Origin: Luscinia megarhynchos
Taxonomy: Eukaryota > Chordata > Aves > Passeriformes > Turdidae
Direction: 5' to 3'
Assembly: GCA_034336665.1 (NCBI GenBank)
Contig: CM067576.1
Coordinates: 13,259,385-13,323,384, forward strand
DNA length: 64,000 nt
Below are positions 24,699-38,219 of this stretch, in pieces. The position numbers and the translations under genes are program-made. The notes below the pieces were generated by a model. That model made no database searches. It worked only from the letters and a program-made list of their open reading frames with translations, and was not told the origin of the DNA. Within the stretch, counting starts at the first letter, position 1. Each line of letters starts with the position of its first letter.

Positions 24699-27600
24699 TG
24701 CTTTAATGTTAATGCCCTCAACAAATTCACAATCCTCTCAGAGGTTTGTGTCTTGAAGATGCCTTACACACAACAGCCAGGGAAAGAAATCAGACAAGCA
24801 GCAAAGGGCAGAAGTGTGCAGTTGTCCCAGCTGCTGAGCAGCAGAGGGACTGGCCATTAGTGCAAGTATTTGGGTGAAAGGAATAGAAAGGCATGCAGAT
24901 ACTGTGAGCAGAGCAATTAGATAAGGCTCCTACTGATATGAGAGCTGTAAACCACTAGGAAAACACTTTGCTGAGATGAAGTGTCATCACCACACACAGC
25001 TCCATGGCTGGCTGATTTTGAGAGGCTGAGTCTTGTTGAGCTGCTGCTCTGCTAAGCTATCCATTATACACCACACAGTGCCAAGGACTCGGGAATTTGC
25101 ACACCTCAGGGGAAACAGAGCAGAGCCAGTCAAATCAGAAGATGGAAGTATGCAGAGGTGGGAAGCCAAACTGAAGTCATGAATACCAAATGTGAAGTTA
25201 ATGGTAATATATTTACACCAACATCTGCATAACCTTCTGTATTACTTTCACTTGTGCTCGTTCAGTGCCATTAGAGAATTGAGATTCAATAAAAGGTATG
25301 GTAGAGACAAGGTAATAGGAAGAATAAAACAGAAACAGAAGAAAGCACCTGAAACTACTTTCCAGCATTGGTTTGACTGACATTTTTTGCAACTTGGAGA
25401 AACATAAATATTGATTTCTTTCCCAATATTATTTGATTTGCAAACTCCAAAGACATTTGTTTGTGTTTTAAGAGATCAGTGCATTTCAGTACTATCTGTA
25501 TGAAGAAAGCAAACAGAAAGAGCAAATGGGAAAAAATGCACCAGCTAGAACACAAACCAGATTTAAAAGGACTTACAAAGAGGTTTAATGGGTGTGTATA
25601 TGTAAATCCAGTAAATTATTCTGGAAACCATATACACTCTCTGGAAAGTCACCATACCTTCTCAGAGAGAGCTGCAAACTGACCCTGCCAGCTCCTCCTG
25701 CAGATGCCACAGTGACTCCAGAGCTCCATCACCTGCTCCCCCCTGCAAATACCCAGAGACCTCAGAACTGGGTTAACCAGCTGGAGGGTCAATGCCTGCT
25801 CATTCCCCCTGATTTTGCAAAGGAGCACAGTCAGCTCCTTATAACACAGCTCATATTCCACAGAAACCAGCAGTGCACTGGGTAGCCCTCCCCAAATCAT
25901 TGGAGCATATGTGAGCTCAACCAGCATGACTGAAATGTAAATAAAATATATTACTTTGAAGCATTCAACACAAAGATGTGATAGATGAGGCAGCAAAACA
26001 ATCTGAGGTGGCTTCCCAAAATGGTAACAAGATTAGGTTAATGAAAAGAAAAATCTCTTTCCTCAGTATCAAATAAAAAGAACATTTAATATTAATAAAA
26101 CATAAAGCATCTTGGGATTTTGACTATATTCCTAAACTCTTCCAGAATAAGAATACCATAAGGAGAAAAAAAATTAAAAATCTTATATTTATTCATCTTT
26201 AGGAGATGCCAATATATTGACAAAAATATGCATAACCACAAAACTTACCATCCAGTATCAGAATTAGAATACCCTATACTGCTGATGGATTAATTATGTT
26301 TTTTCCAAGCTATTCAGATAATTAGACATACTAAGTTCAGAGCTATTTTTGCAATGATAATGGACTTGTTTTGTTGTGGTCTATTTAACAAACTGTTGGA
26401 TGCTTTTTCTAAAGCTTGTTTACATTCCTGTACATCCTAGCTTGATTGATATTCTGTCCTTTGGATTATAGTGTCATGCCAGCAACACCATTGAAATAGC
26501 TCAGGACAATATAAACCTTGTTTTTCAGAGCCTCTACAATAAATCAGCCTACAGTAACTCTTTAGATGCTTGCTAAATTGAAATGCAGCATACTGTGCCA
26601 AATAATTCTTTTTAATTTTATACACACACATCCCCTCGTGTGTGAGAGAACCCCAGACAGAAAGGATTCCATTCAGCAAAGTATTTCAGAGCTACTCCTT
26701 CAGAGTAGTTAGAGCTGTTCAAAACTGTATGCAACCTTAATACAGAGAACATTCAGCAAATGCACCAAGAAACAAAACAAAATTGAGATTTTTCAGTTTC
26801 AATGCTTGCAAGAAGCACATTTAAACTTAGGCACAGACATGCACAAAGAGCCCTGACCATTCTGGGCAAATTCTGGCTCTTATATAGAGTCAGGTTTTTC
26901 AGATGAAGTGTTGACTGAAGTCTCACCAATCTCAGCAATGTCTTGGATCACATCAGTCTTTGCATTTATGCTGCCAAAGAAGGAGCACACTCAGCCCCCA
27001 GCACAGGCTGGACACAATCCTGTTCCCTGTGCTGTCAGATATTGCAGTGAAGGCACTTAACCAGCACTGGCTATTCTGAAATATGGGAAGCTTCAAGGAG
27101 AAGTATTCATAAAGCTCAAACTTTCCTGTGCTTGTCCAAAATCTGATTTAACCAAAGATCTACTGTATCTGTATCAAGAAATTTTGTCTGCCACAAGGTC
27201 TCATGCACCACAAATAGGTATATGCAGGCACAATTTTGATTAAAACACACACATGTATATTTGTTATCATTTGTGTTATCTGGTTGCAACAAAAATAGAC
27301 AAGAATTGCACAGCATTTTTGAAAGACCACAAACACTTAACACCAGTATTTTTCAAAGTGAAAGTGCCTATTAGTCAACACATATCTCAAAACATGGCTT
27401 TTTTGTTAACATGCTGCAAATGAATGCAATCAAAATACTAAAGTTAGCAGAAAAAAAATCTAGAATTATATAATTAAACACTGCTTCTTTCCTTCTGGGT
27501 ACCATGACTCACAATGTGCAAATGTATTATGCAAAATAAGATTAAACAGAATCTGCATTTTACCCTTGGGTTCATTCAATAGTCAAGAGGAGTTAGAGAA

Positions 27601-28790
27601 GAAGAAGAAGTTAATTTAGGATGAAAATAAAGTATTAAAAAATAATTTTTTTCATACTGTCCTTCAAAGATCAATCTATACAGAGACTCTTGCAGTGAAG
27701 GGACATTTAAATTTACACTTTCATTTGTATCACACATCTCTAGAGTCCTGCAAAGACTGTTTGCTTGCTTTTTAAAAAAATAAAACATGAGGAAAAAAAG
27801 AAAAATAAAAGAGGACTTTATTCTGCTCTCAGTTAAATGCATTATTGGAACATATATAAGAGATCTGAATACTAACCTGCAACTCTTAGCCCTGTGAGTA
27901 TAGTATTTCCAAAGTTATGATCACGTGGATTGGAAGGGATTACACAGCACCAAATCACCTCATGCAAGCAAAATTTTTAGATGAATATCCATTGTGTATT
28001 TTATTTTATAATCCCAAGATAAAAAATTGCATCTATGCCTCATCTTTTTTAAGTTGTTTTGTTGGGTGTTTTTTTTTGTTTGTTTGTTTTTGCTTTTGTT
28101 TTTTTTTTATTAATCCCTCATGCAAATTAGAAATGCAGATTGATTTATTTATTTATAACATTCACCCAAATCAGCTTTGCTGGTTTATTCTTGTAGCTTA
28201 CAGTTCAGCTTGAGATTCATTTTCTCAGGGGATTCGTGTTCTCTGTCCGTAGCAGCTTTGCTCCTCTAAGCAATGCACTCACTTTGCACAAGACTGGGAT
28301 TGCAGCTCATTCCTGGGCTCTTTATTGGAAAATGTTCATCTGCAGGTGGTAATTAAACACTGGATAGTGTGAAATGGTATTTGCCTCCTTAAGGGGCAAA
28401 CTCAGCTCTGTCCTTGCGTTACCCTTGAGTCTCCAAGAAGGAATTGTGCTGATGCATATGAGGACTGACATGCTGAGCATGAGATTGCACAGTGGTTTTG
28501 GTCAATTTGAGCGAGGATTCTGCCAGAACACCCTCCCTGACTGTTTGTGCCCTTCCCTTGGGCTACTTCTGTGCTTTTACAAACACACAGTGATCTAGTT
28601 CATCATCCTCATCACACAACCTCTCTCCCCAGAAATTCCTTGATTATATCCATGCCCTAAATTCTCTCCACATCCAGACACCAGATTGTCACTATACAGA
28701 AAAGGTAAAAACACAATTTAAAGGCAGAAAAAGGTAAAGCAGGACTGTTCCAGGCCTGGGCACCCCTAGAATAATTTAATCTAAGGTGGT
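24699..28790. other. Noncoding unique DNA
   Basis: No gene is recognised. A GC-richer stretch lies at 25680-25800. 26080-26240 and 27560-27800 are strongly AT-rich. A donor-like GATG/GTAAGT on the minus strand near 26248 lacks an acceptor. A T-rich TTTG-type simple tract at 28048-28109 is listed separately. Confidence 0.6.
28048..28109. repeat. T-rich (TTTG)n-like simple tract
   Basis: T runs are interrupted by single G and C bases, with three clean TTTG units in the middle. The tract has no coding content. Confidence 0.8.
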
Positions 28791-28792
28791 GT

Positions 28793-29020
28793 GTGCTGGG
28801 ATCTGGAGCCAATATTGAAGATATCCTGCTCACAAGGGAAGAGATCCTGGAAGGGATTGCAGAGAGCACCAGGGACAGGTCACAGCCACAGTGGCTCTAT
28901 GCCCAGCACAGAAAGAGAAGACTGAAGCAGCTGATGGTACTAAAGCCATGGCTGAAGCTGATGTGCACAGAAAGTGTCTCAAACCATGGCCCAGTGAAGG
29001 CCCTGTTAAAAACAGCTGAT
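28793..29020 (+). pseudogene. Possible trace of a YqaJ-like nuclease domain
   Basis: The plus-strand frame reads ...ILLTREEILEGIAESTRD, then RSQPQWLYAQHRKRRLKQL. It continues through an LKPWLKLMCTES-type segment to PVKALLKTAD near 29020. YqaJ/lambda-exonuclease-like proteins of animals and mobile elements often start their domain with E-x-I-x-x-x-E-x-x-TR-x-QS, W and two or three basic residues, followed by R(I/L)TAS. Here TR, S, W, the basic cluster HRKRR and L are present at roughly the right spacing. The Q of QS is R, and the TAS block is lost. No catalytic acidic residues or flanking exons are visible, and there is no clear start codon (the frame is entered at a GTG). If real, it is a decayed relic of a mobile-element gene. 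A chance match is quite possible. Confidence 0.22.
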
Positions 29021-32000
29021 GTATCCAGGTTCCTTTCTTGTTTCCCATTTTGGTTTGTTTTTATGGGAATCCAGCTCCTCCAGTGCTAGGCAGCAAACCA
29101 CAGCTCTAAGTCACTCAACTCATATTTATACAGTTCCAGCTAGGAGTATCTCAGCTGCAGAGAGCAATTAAAAATAGTAAACATTTCCAGGGTTTTTTTT
29201 TTCTCCCCTCCTTAGAGGAATTAAACCACTGCTGACACAGGAGGAAATGAATTGCTCTTGACTGCAGCTAACACTTCCTAAGTGCTTCGAACACTTCTGG
29301 TGATCGTGACCCTCAGATAAAATGTCCAGTGTGAATGGGCATCTACTACTCTGTAAACAAGCCACAAAAATGTTTTCATTATTTATTAGAATAGAATGCT
29401 TCATCACCCTTGACATAAGGATTTCCCACCTCAAAGGACTTTTTAAAACTCAAATATCCAGTCAAAAATAATTCATATCACAAAATAGTCTATACGGAGA
29501 GCAAGAATAGATGTATTTGTTCAAAATTTCTCCAAAGTCACTGATAAGAGAGTATCGAGTAATCCTTATGCTCCAGGTCCCCATATAGCTGACTAAAATG
29601 CATTAAAAGAAAAAAAGAAAATCAATCAAAGTTATTACACCCATGTACAACTTGTGGTGTGGTAATTTCCTTTATAGCATTTTGAATCTTCCACCTCCCC
29701 AGAACAATAGGCTTCAGAAAATAATACGAGAGGAAAAATTTCTCTTGCTTTCAAGAACATAATTTCAAAAGTGATTTCAGAAGTGATTCATTGAAATTAG
29801 TGCAGAACGGAAAAGAGTTGTGATAAAAGATGAAAATGGCCATTCTATTTACTTTGCATTGATTCTGCTTTAATCTCTGTGTAGAGACTGCATTTCTAGG
29901 TGTGGGGCATGGCAAGTAGGTGGAATGAATGGGACATCAAAATTACACAGCAGTACTTCAAGTCTACTGTTCCTTGTTCTATAGACTGCTGCTTATGTAT
30001 CTGTGAGATGCTCATCTGCTCTGCACATCCAATTCCAGGAAAAGAGCACACTGCTCCTGTTACTCCTTTTTTTTCCCCCTCCTAATTTTCAGAAATTGTT
30101 TTAATGAGGCAATTGATCTATAAATTTCACAAAATCAAATTCAGATGAATTTTCTTTTCATGTAAGCATCTAACAGAGAAGAAGCTTGACTAACTTGAGT
30201 CCTCTCTGTCCCTGTATTCAAGCAGAAATCTACATCACTTGAACTGGTCTGCTGACAGCCATTGGAAACTTGAGGGTTTTTTCCCTACTTATAAGAACAA
30301 AAGAGAAACAAATCAAAATCCAGACGCTTATCTCTCAACACCAGAATGAAGCACTGGCCTGAACATCACAGCTGGGTGAATGCCTTAGGAACAGGGGGGC
30401 AAACAGACTGCAATGGTGGTGGTGTTTTGCACCACTTCATTAGTGGTTTTTGTCTGGAGTCTCTTCTGTCTTCACTAAGAGCCAGGATTAAAAAACACGG
30501 AGGAAATGAATTTTTCTCATGTTCGGGTCTGGTTGTTTAATAAATCTTATCAAAACTACAGAGAGTTCAGCAACACTTCCAGCCACCAGCTAGAAGTGAG
30601 CAAAATGGAGCGAGATCCAACTGCTACAAGGTCTCTTACAGCTAAACAGTCCAATAGAGAATTAACACCTATATTATTTATACTTTTAACCCAATAATTA
30701 AATTCCCATGACCTTCAGTGCAGCACTAACTGTCCAACCAGAAACTACTGCCTGAAACCATGAAGAAGAAGGAAGATGAACACTGAAAGAGACAGCACTC
30801 AAAATTCTCCATCTTGTCCCATACCTATGACTACAATTAAAAACCTCAATTTTAAAACCCTTCACCATGGGAAAGCACACACTTCTATTTAACTACACAC
30901 CCATGATTTTGACTTCATCACTCAAATTTGGAAGCCTTCTCCAAGGCCTCAGGTCAAAAGCAGTGTTCTTCAGGGGGTCAGTGCTAGAAAGCACAGAAAG
31001 CTCAAAAACCCCAGGTTTCTGGGATCCAACAACAGACTGCACAGTAACTCCACTGAGCCAACATGCTATGCCTGTAAGTGGATTATAAAAAGCCAGGTAA
31101 AGGTTTCTAAATGAGCCTGACAGGTTACTTTTAAGCAAACTTGCTTCTTCTTCTTTTCTCTCTTCTTGCCTACTCCATTTAATAATGATTTAATTCAGTT
31201 GTTCAACACCCTAAAGGCTGGTTTTTGTGTCATTGGGAAAGTGCACTTCACCCAGACAGAAGGGAAAACTTGGGCTTTATGTGTATTCTCTTAATGCATG
31301 CACATAAAACAGATAACTTCTCTTCAGTCAAAGTGTCATCATGTAGGTGGTTTAAGCTATGTTAGTTTTTCAAATATTCAAAAAAATCAAATGAATTCAT
31401 TTGTATTTTTCAACTTCAGTCTTCCTGATAAATAATTTCTAGTGAGAAGAGCTGCTTTCTTTCTACTAAGCAAAATGACAGTTAGAAAGATTTAAAATAT
31501 CAAAATCTTTATTTGTTAAAAATTCAATCTCTAAGACTTCTGCACATTTTCTTTGATATTAATACAGACTTTTACTTGAAAAAGGACCAATACTTACCAT
31601 CAACTTCTACCTTGTTAATTGCATTCAAAGGATGCAGGCAGCTTTTTCATTGCTTTTCATGAAAACTCTCAAACTCAGATTTAGGATAGTTGTTCCTAAA
31701 GCTTCATATGAAGCTTCAAAACAACCACCATCTGCTGGAGTGGAGAGAAGAGTCAGTGACTCTTCTGAAGTCACAGCACCTGACAAACAACCAGACAGAA
31801 AAGAACAGCAATAGTTCTTGCTAACTTTTGTTTTGCTGTAAAGAACAAGAAGTGAAAACACTATTTAGTCTTTATTGGCTTTGTGATTCATTTTATAAAA
31901 AATGGAAGACTAAGGTCTGCTTCAGTAGATAAAACATTAATCCTTTCACCTCCAGGACAGATGTTTTGCTTAACACAAGCTCCTAAACAAACAGAATTTG

Positions 32001-32995
32001 GTGTTTTGCTTTGTGATAGCAGTTCATATCAGAAACCCAATCACCACACACAGTCAGAGCAATCAGCAGCCTTTGGAGGAGACAGCCTGAAGCTGTGACA
32101 GGCTGTGAATCCTCTCTCAGCCTGGGAAGGGTGGCAAGCAGAAGGGCACCGGTTAATCACAATGCAACATAATGACAGCACACGGTTTTTGACCAATGCA
32201 CAGGATCTGGTTCTAAGAAAAAAGTCACAACTGTCTATTTTCACCATTACTCTGACCTGCACTGTCATGCTTACTCCAGGAATGGAAGTAGCAAATGAAG
32301 AAAATAACAAAATTAAAATGTCAAAGCAACTCAGTCCCATATATGACCCTCAGAAATTTAGATTTCAAGTACTGAGTGAGGCTGCATGCATAAAGGCCTG
32401 ACAGTTGTAAAGATAAACATTTTATATATATCAAAACTGTAATGTATTCTTGGAAAGCTTTCCAATGAAATCTTAACCACAAGCAGCCTCTGCACATTCT
32501 GAACTGTCTGTCAGCAAGAGAAAATTCAGAATTTTGGATCAGTGCTTAACTTTTTGAAGATATTCACTCTGAACCATTCTTGATTCCATAAGCTATATGC
32601 CTTGTTTGTCAATGAGTCAGCTCCTGTTAATAAGTCAGGCAAAATAATGCAGATTGAAGTTATGCAAAGAAAATTATCTTTCTTGAAACTACTGTGTTAG
32701 CTGATTCGCCTACTTAACATGTTATGACAGCTGCAAGATCTTGAAACTGTCTAGAGATATACACAAACCATTAAAAACTCCAAGAAAAGCTGCATTTGAA
32801 ATAATAGCAAGTGTCAAAATATCTTGGAAAACGTAGGACAATAAAATATTAATAACAAAACAGCTGTTTAATGGCAGGCTACCAAACAATTACAACATGT
32901 TGATGTTATTTAGAAGTGAGAGTATGTCATATTTGGAAAATGATGTCCTATGGCTCTCCAGGATGCTTTAAGCACATACTGGGGGAAGAAAAGAG
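29021..32995. other. Noncoding unique DNA
   Basis: No gene is recognised. A very strong polypyrimidine acceptor-like tract ends at 30092 and a CAT/GTAAGC donor-like site follows at 30162. The 69 bp between them carry stops in all three frames, so this could only be a noncoding exon. A perfect 18-bp palindrome sits at 31699-31716. Minus-strand GATG/GTAAGT near 31597 has no usable acceptor. Confidence 0.6.
31699..31716. repeat. Perfect 18-bp palindrome
   Basis: AAGCTTCATATGAAGCTT equals its own reverse complement over all 18 bases. It could be a binding site for a dimeric factor or chance; no flanking repeat extends it. Confidence 0.85.
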
Positions 32996-33036
32996 AAAAA
33001 AAAAAAAAAAAAAAAAAAAAAAGGGGAAACTCCCCC
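32996..33036. repeat. Poly(A)27 followed by a kappaB-like site
   Basis: Twenty-seven A run directly into GGGGAAACTCCCCC. Positions 33024-33033 (GGGAAACTCC) fit the kappaB consensus GGGRNWYYCC exactly. The poly(A) has no recognisable retroposed sequence before it and no clear target-site duplication. The site call rests on a short motif only. Confidence 0.5.
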
Positions 33037-36000
33037 TATTTAGCTATATTTTAATTTAAACAGTAGAAGTAAAAATGACAACTTATTTAGCCATAAAGCT
33101 TTCTTTGGACACAGACTCTTGATAGGCTTCAAAAAGACAAGAACAAATAATGTCTTATTCTGATGTTAACATCTTTGTTACCTGTCAGTGATTTTTGTTT
33201 ATTGGTTGGTTCACTTTAAAATACCAAACACAGAACAGCAGGCAGAGCAGACCTCTATTACCCACGTGGGCTGAATGAGCTCAAGTAGGTATTTGTGACC
33301 TCCAGGTCAGTCACACAGAAAGAAAATATAAACTTCAGATGATACCCTGAAAATCTAGATTACTCTGCAGAATTAAGGTTCAGAAGATTTTTTTAATGGT
33401 CTCTCAGTTTGGAAATATTTTAAATATGCAAAATTTTTATTAAACTACATGGCAGGTTTAAACACTGCAGACTGAGCTGTAGTTGCAAAACTTACTGGGC
33501 ATAGAGTACTTCTATTTCTGAAACAGGTTACCTCATCCTGGGTTATACAGTTTGATTTTTCTGGACATTAAAAAAAAAAAAAAAAGACAAAACCATACTC
33601 CTTTTATATTTTTTTGGTGCCATTTTCTTAATGAGAAATTGATGAATGATGACATCTGGCAAGAGAAAAAAAGCATATGGTCTAACTAGCTGTTTCTAGA
33701 GAGGTTAAAATCAGCTTTGCAATTTTCTGTGGTTGCCATTATGATTGACAGATCATCAAATAAATCACTCTTCTCCCCCTCTGTGCTGGTCCTCTGTACC
33801 ATCAAAGACACCAGGGGGTAAATTTGCACTGTACTATGTGAGGAATTAGACATGTAAGATCCATTAACATAAATGGAATTTTTGCACCTAATTCCCCACA
33901 CATCATGCTGAAAAATGTCACCGTAGGATATAATATTCATGTTTTCTTCTTTATTCTATTTATAATTTTTAATTATTAATTTCTAGCATAATTGGGTTCT
34001 TCTGAAGAAAATTGAATGCTTAGTATGTTACCTAAAATATTGTTTAGGACCCCTTGGGGTTGGTGTGGGAGGTGACAGGGAATGTGCACACATGAGAATC
34101 CGAACCTCAAAGAAAGGAGGGTGCAAAGGATTGCTGATACCACACTCAAATTGGCTCCACAACAGCCATAACCCAAACTTTACCCATTTCAAAAAAGTAA
34201 TCAAAATGGATATACTGGCTGAAAACTATAAGAAAGTAAAGCTAACTATCTCTGGGTCAATGGAACAGGGCAAAAGGGTGTTGAATTTGAGAGTTTTTCC
34301 TCCATAATCCCAAAACCTGCTAGATAAAGGCAGGCTTTCTGGATGACTTAAATGCAGTCTGCTGCCATTCCTTTGCTTTCATTGGAAATTATGAAACTGA
34401 TCCATCCAATTTCAATCTGCATAAATTTTAAATCTTTCATTTTGATAAATGTGCAAATGATCAGTTTGTGTTCCTCTTTTTTTTTTTTTTTTGGTCCCAC
34501 AGGGGCTTAATGGCTGCACTGAAAAAAGTTAAATTCCACTGCAGTGGCATCAAAATCAGATATGAAAAGCTGGTGCTCAGGACAGGATCTGCTATCCCAA
34601 AACACTTCCAAGCAGAACAGAAAACCTTTCTATAAGGGAGACAAGGTTCTTCACTTTTTTTTTTTTTAAGATTAAGGGCAAATGCACCAAAGTCATTGAG
34701 TCGGGAATTGATACTCAGCTGTTTGTTTACATCAAATTTGGGTGGTATTGTCCAAAGATTCAAAAAGAAGTGGTCCTTCGTACTGAGGGGCTTGAAAAGA
34801 GAAGATAATGAACAAAACTTCAGGAACAAAAAAAACTAGCTAAAAAGGTTCATGCAGGAACATGGGGGAAAAAATTACATGAACAACATAGAATTGAGGC
34901 TAGATTTGTTATCACACAGTTTAACATCTGAATAACTGAGATAATATTAACAAGTTGCCAGGTCAGATAAGTAATTTGTTGCCTTTATTAGATTCTGATG
35001 AGAAACCAAGGCAAAGAATGGTGTATAAGCACAGATAATGTCAATGAAGATGGAGAAAATGAGGTAGACCTTTTATTCAGGGAGATACTGAGAGATTTTA
35101 ACATAATAAGCAAAAGGACAAGTCCCAAACTGCTTGCAGATCTGAACAAGAATTGTCTTTTTGAAAGGGGTGAGGAAGAAGAGGGAGGACTGCTGAGATA
35201 TTAACTGCCTTATTTGTTTTGGCTATGATTAACATTGAAAAAAGCCAATGGAAACACACCAGAGACAGAAAACAGGTGAAAGAAGAAAGATCAGAATGGC
35301 AGTGTAAGTTTTACAACCTATTCAACACATTTCAGTGTGAAAAACGTGATTTAAAACTACAAGATCATTTTTAGTTAATTTTAATTTTTATTTCATAAAT
35401 CTTTATTTCTACCTTTTCTTCTATACTTTCAGAATTCACATTTTTTAAAAGTGTAAATTCAAATTCTAGACAAAGCACGTTCCTATAAGAATGGTGTGAA
35501 TGCACAGCTCATTTGCTATCTTGGTCCTTTTCTGACAAAGCCTGACAAACAGTCCCTCTGTTCCTAGCAAGTCTGTTTTATAAAACAAGTATGTTTTGAA
35601 CAAGTAGTTTTGTAAGAAACACCTATGTCTGTAATGATTTCTATAAACTGTTCTACTTACTGGTTAATCTAACAGCTTTGCACATCACTTCAGCAAACAG
35701 AGGAAGGAAACCTGTACCCTTCTGCTTCTTGCAAGACACGTTTTTATACATGAATATATTTTCACATAATATAATGGGGCTTTTCATACTTTCTTTTTCT
35801 TCAGATTTTCATTTCCTTTTACTTTTCAGGACCACTGATTGAGAAAAAAATTCAAAAGTAGAGCTCATGCTTACAGCCTCTTCTATATCCAGTCCCCTCA
35901 TATCTGACATAACCAATTATCCAAACAATGCTGCCACCACCTCCATTTCTGCTGCACTATACATACTTCTTTCAATCACTCCTGAAATTACTGACTGGGA

Positions 36001-36680
36001 GCTTTTCTGGATGACTTCTAAAATGGATATGCTCGTATTCGTCATCATTCCTCTCAGTTTCATTAGTCTGCATTTTTCTGTGATGAACAGAACTTGAATT
36101 GACAGCTACATTTTTAATGATTCCTGAACTCTGTTTTCATTTACCTAACAGTGTATGGTACTCCAGCTGAAGCTGAGTTCCCTGTGAACATGCTTTCTGT
36201 TTGCTACTGCTGGATTACAATGAACATAATTAAAAAACTAGTACTAGGTAACTCAAACAGTGTGTCAAACATGGAACGTGTCAAACTGAGTCAAATTCAT
36301 TTTTATATCTATGGCTTGATGAAATGCCCAACAAGTTACAAGAGATGGTGTCAAGAGATTAAATCTTTTTGTTAATAGCATAGAAAAATCAATGTTACCT
36401 TCAAGAGATTGCTGATAAAATGATTATAGAAATATTTTCTTTTCTGGGTAACAACTATGCCTGCTGCCCTTATATTTAAATTAATTATTAGGAAATTCAA
36501 AATACTCTTTGTGATTTAGTTACTGTAATTTTTTTTTTCCATGGATTTGAGTTTAAGAGTTGCAGCCTGTTCCTTTGGGGGCTTTGGCACTTTGAAAAAT
36601 TTGATTTTCAGCAAGGGCACAAAACACATATTGCATGTAGGAAGAATGATCATTAGTTTAATTTGCATGTAGGTGTGTAA

Positions 36681-36700
36681 AATATATATATGTGTGTGTG
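36681..36700. repeat. Short (TA)n(TG)n microsatellite
   Basis: AATATATATATGTGTGTGTG: compound dinucleotide repeat. Confidence 0.85.
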
Positions 36701-38140
36701 ATCTAAGTTGCCTTCATTGAAGTTCCCATTTACTTTCTTCTGAATAAAACCAGGTTAGGCTCCTGGATAGTCAACATGAAATGTATGTTTAGTCCCTTTC
36801 AAAACACCAGAGGAAAACTGTGAAGATACTCGTGCATGTAACTGCACTCTGAGGGCACTGTATGAAAATGGAATATATCATGCAGCTCATCTTACACATC
36901 TCAAAGAAGCTGTCTGCCTGTAAAGTTTAGAAAATTGTGGCCTTCAGCATCTCCATGCTGTAATAACAAAGCTTGTTGTTTTATTGCAGGGTAGTTGACT
37001 AGATGAACAATACATCCCTTAAAATGTCAAATGAAGCTGCTATTTCCCAAGCATTGTTGTTCTCTAAATCTGATTCCAGCTCCCTTATCTACCGTGCTTT
37101 TCTCTAAGCAGATTATAATTGATCAGACTTATCAGTAATGTGGTATCTTGAGTTTATTATTTCATGAGCTCATGCTGAAAGGGCTTTTCCCCTGCCCCAA
37201 ACTGAGAACATTTTGTATGTGCTGCTCACAGTAGCACTGACCACTTCTCAGCTATCTCAGTGCAGATTAACATCTCATTTGTTCTCCCACTTTCGCCTCA
37301 AGGTCTCTCAGTGCTGTTACTCCACAATCATTTCCTCTCAGTTGTATGACTTTCCATTTTCCCCGATGAACTTTCCTATGTTCATTATGAAATTTTACTA
37401 AGATAATCTTTCAACAAGATAAACAAAGTTACAAACTTTTTTTTTTTTTTTAAATTCCTGAACAGGGACGCTGAAAAGGAAGAGCCAAAGAACCACCATG
37501 TGAACTCTGTAATGGCATTTCTTTCTCTTTATCAGAGGAGGCACATTTTTGACAAGCTGCTTAAGTAGTTTCATAAATATTTTTGTCATAATTTATATTG
37601 GTAAAACACCCAAAACAATTTTCTTCAAATGAATTGCAGCCAATGCTGTAATTACAGCCAGTCAGAGGGGGCAAGTAGAATTTATTGTTGCTTTCATTAC
37701 AGAGACATGAGAGATACTGTTCCCCATTGTTCAGCATAATTTTGTCGCCATATTTAGATTTATACTTAGAATATTTCTACCTCATAAAAAAAACTAAACC
37801 AAACTAATCCACTGAAAATATATTTAAAAAATTGTAACTGCTGATTACTGTTGATTTTGTGAATACCATGTATCTGTTTCCTTATAAGACTGATGAAGAA
37901 GCTTGATATATCTGATGAAAATAACTAAGGATTCAAACTCTGTTAATTGCTAATGGACATTAATTCACCAATTTCCTACAAATAGTGCACTGACTAATGA
38001 AGGACTCTTCCCACCTCCTATGGGCAATGACCACACTGCAAACACTCAGTCCCTCATATCTTTGCTTTGATAATCTATAATCTGAAACTGCAAGGCTTGC
38101 ATAGGAATGGACCATTAATGGCTCTAAATTATAGACTTGA

Positions 38141-38202
38141 ACTACTATGTTATACATAGTAGTATACATGTAGTATACATGCATACATAGTAGTATACAT
38201 GT
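38141..38202. repeat. Hairpin plus short direct repeats
   Basis: ACTACTATG, five bases, and CATAGTAGT form a perfect 9-bp stem at 38141-38163. The right arm belongs to a short direct repeat of the CATAGTAGTATACATG type, continuing to about 38202 with a partial middle copy. It is probably slippage-derived simple sequence. Confidence 0.8.
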
Positions 38203-38219
38203 CATTTTTCTTCTTGCAG

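Noticed and set aside
24484..24756. Lysine-rich 90-codon open frame
   Set aside because: It is the translation of the A-rich tandem duplication.
30093..30161. 69-bp unit after a very strong acceptor, with a CAT/GTAAGC donor
   Set aside because: Stops in all frames and an imperfect exon end (CAT); kept only as a remark in the region description.
31905..31914. TGGAAGACTA, identical to the first ten bases of miR-7
   Set aside because: No complementary arm nearby; chance match.
33807..33818. CACCAGGGGG, part of the CTCF motif
   Set aside because: Only the core is present; the 3' GC part is replaced by TAAATT, so support is too weak for a site call.
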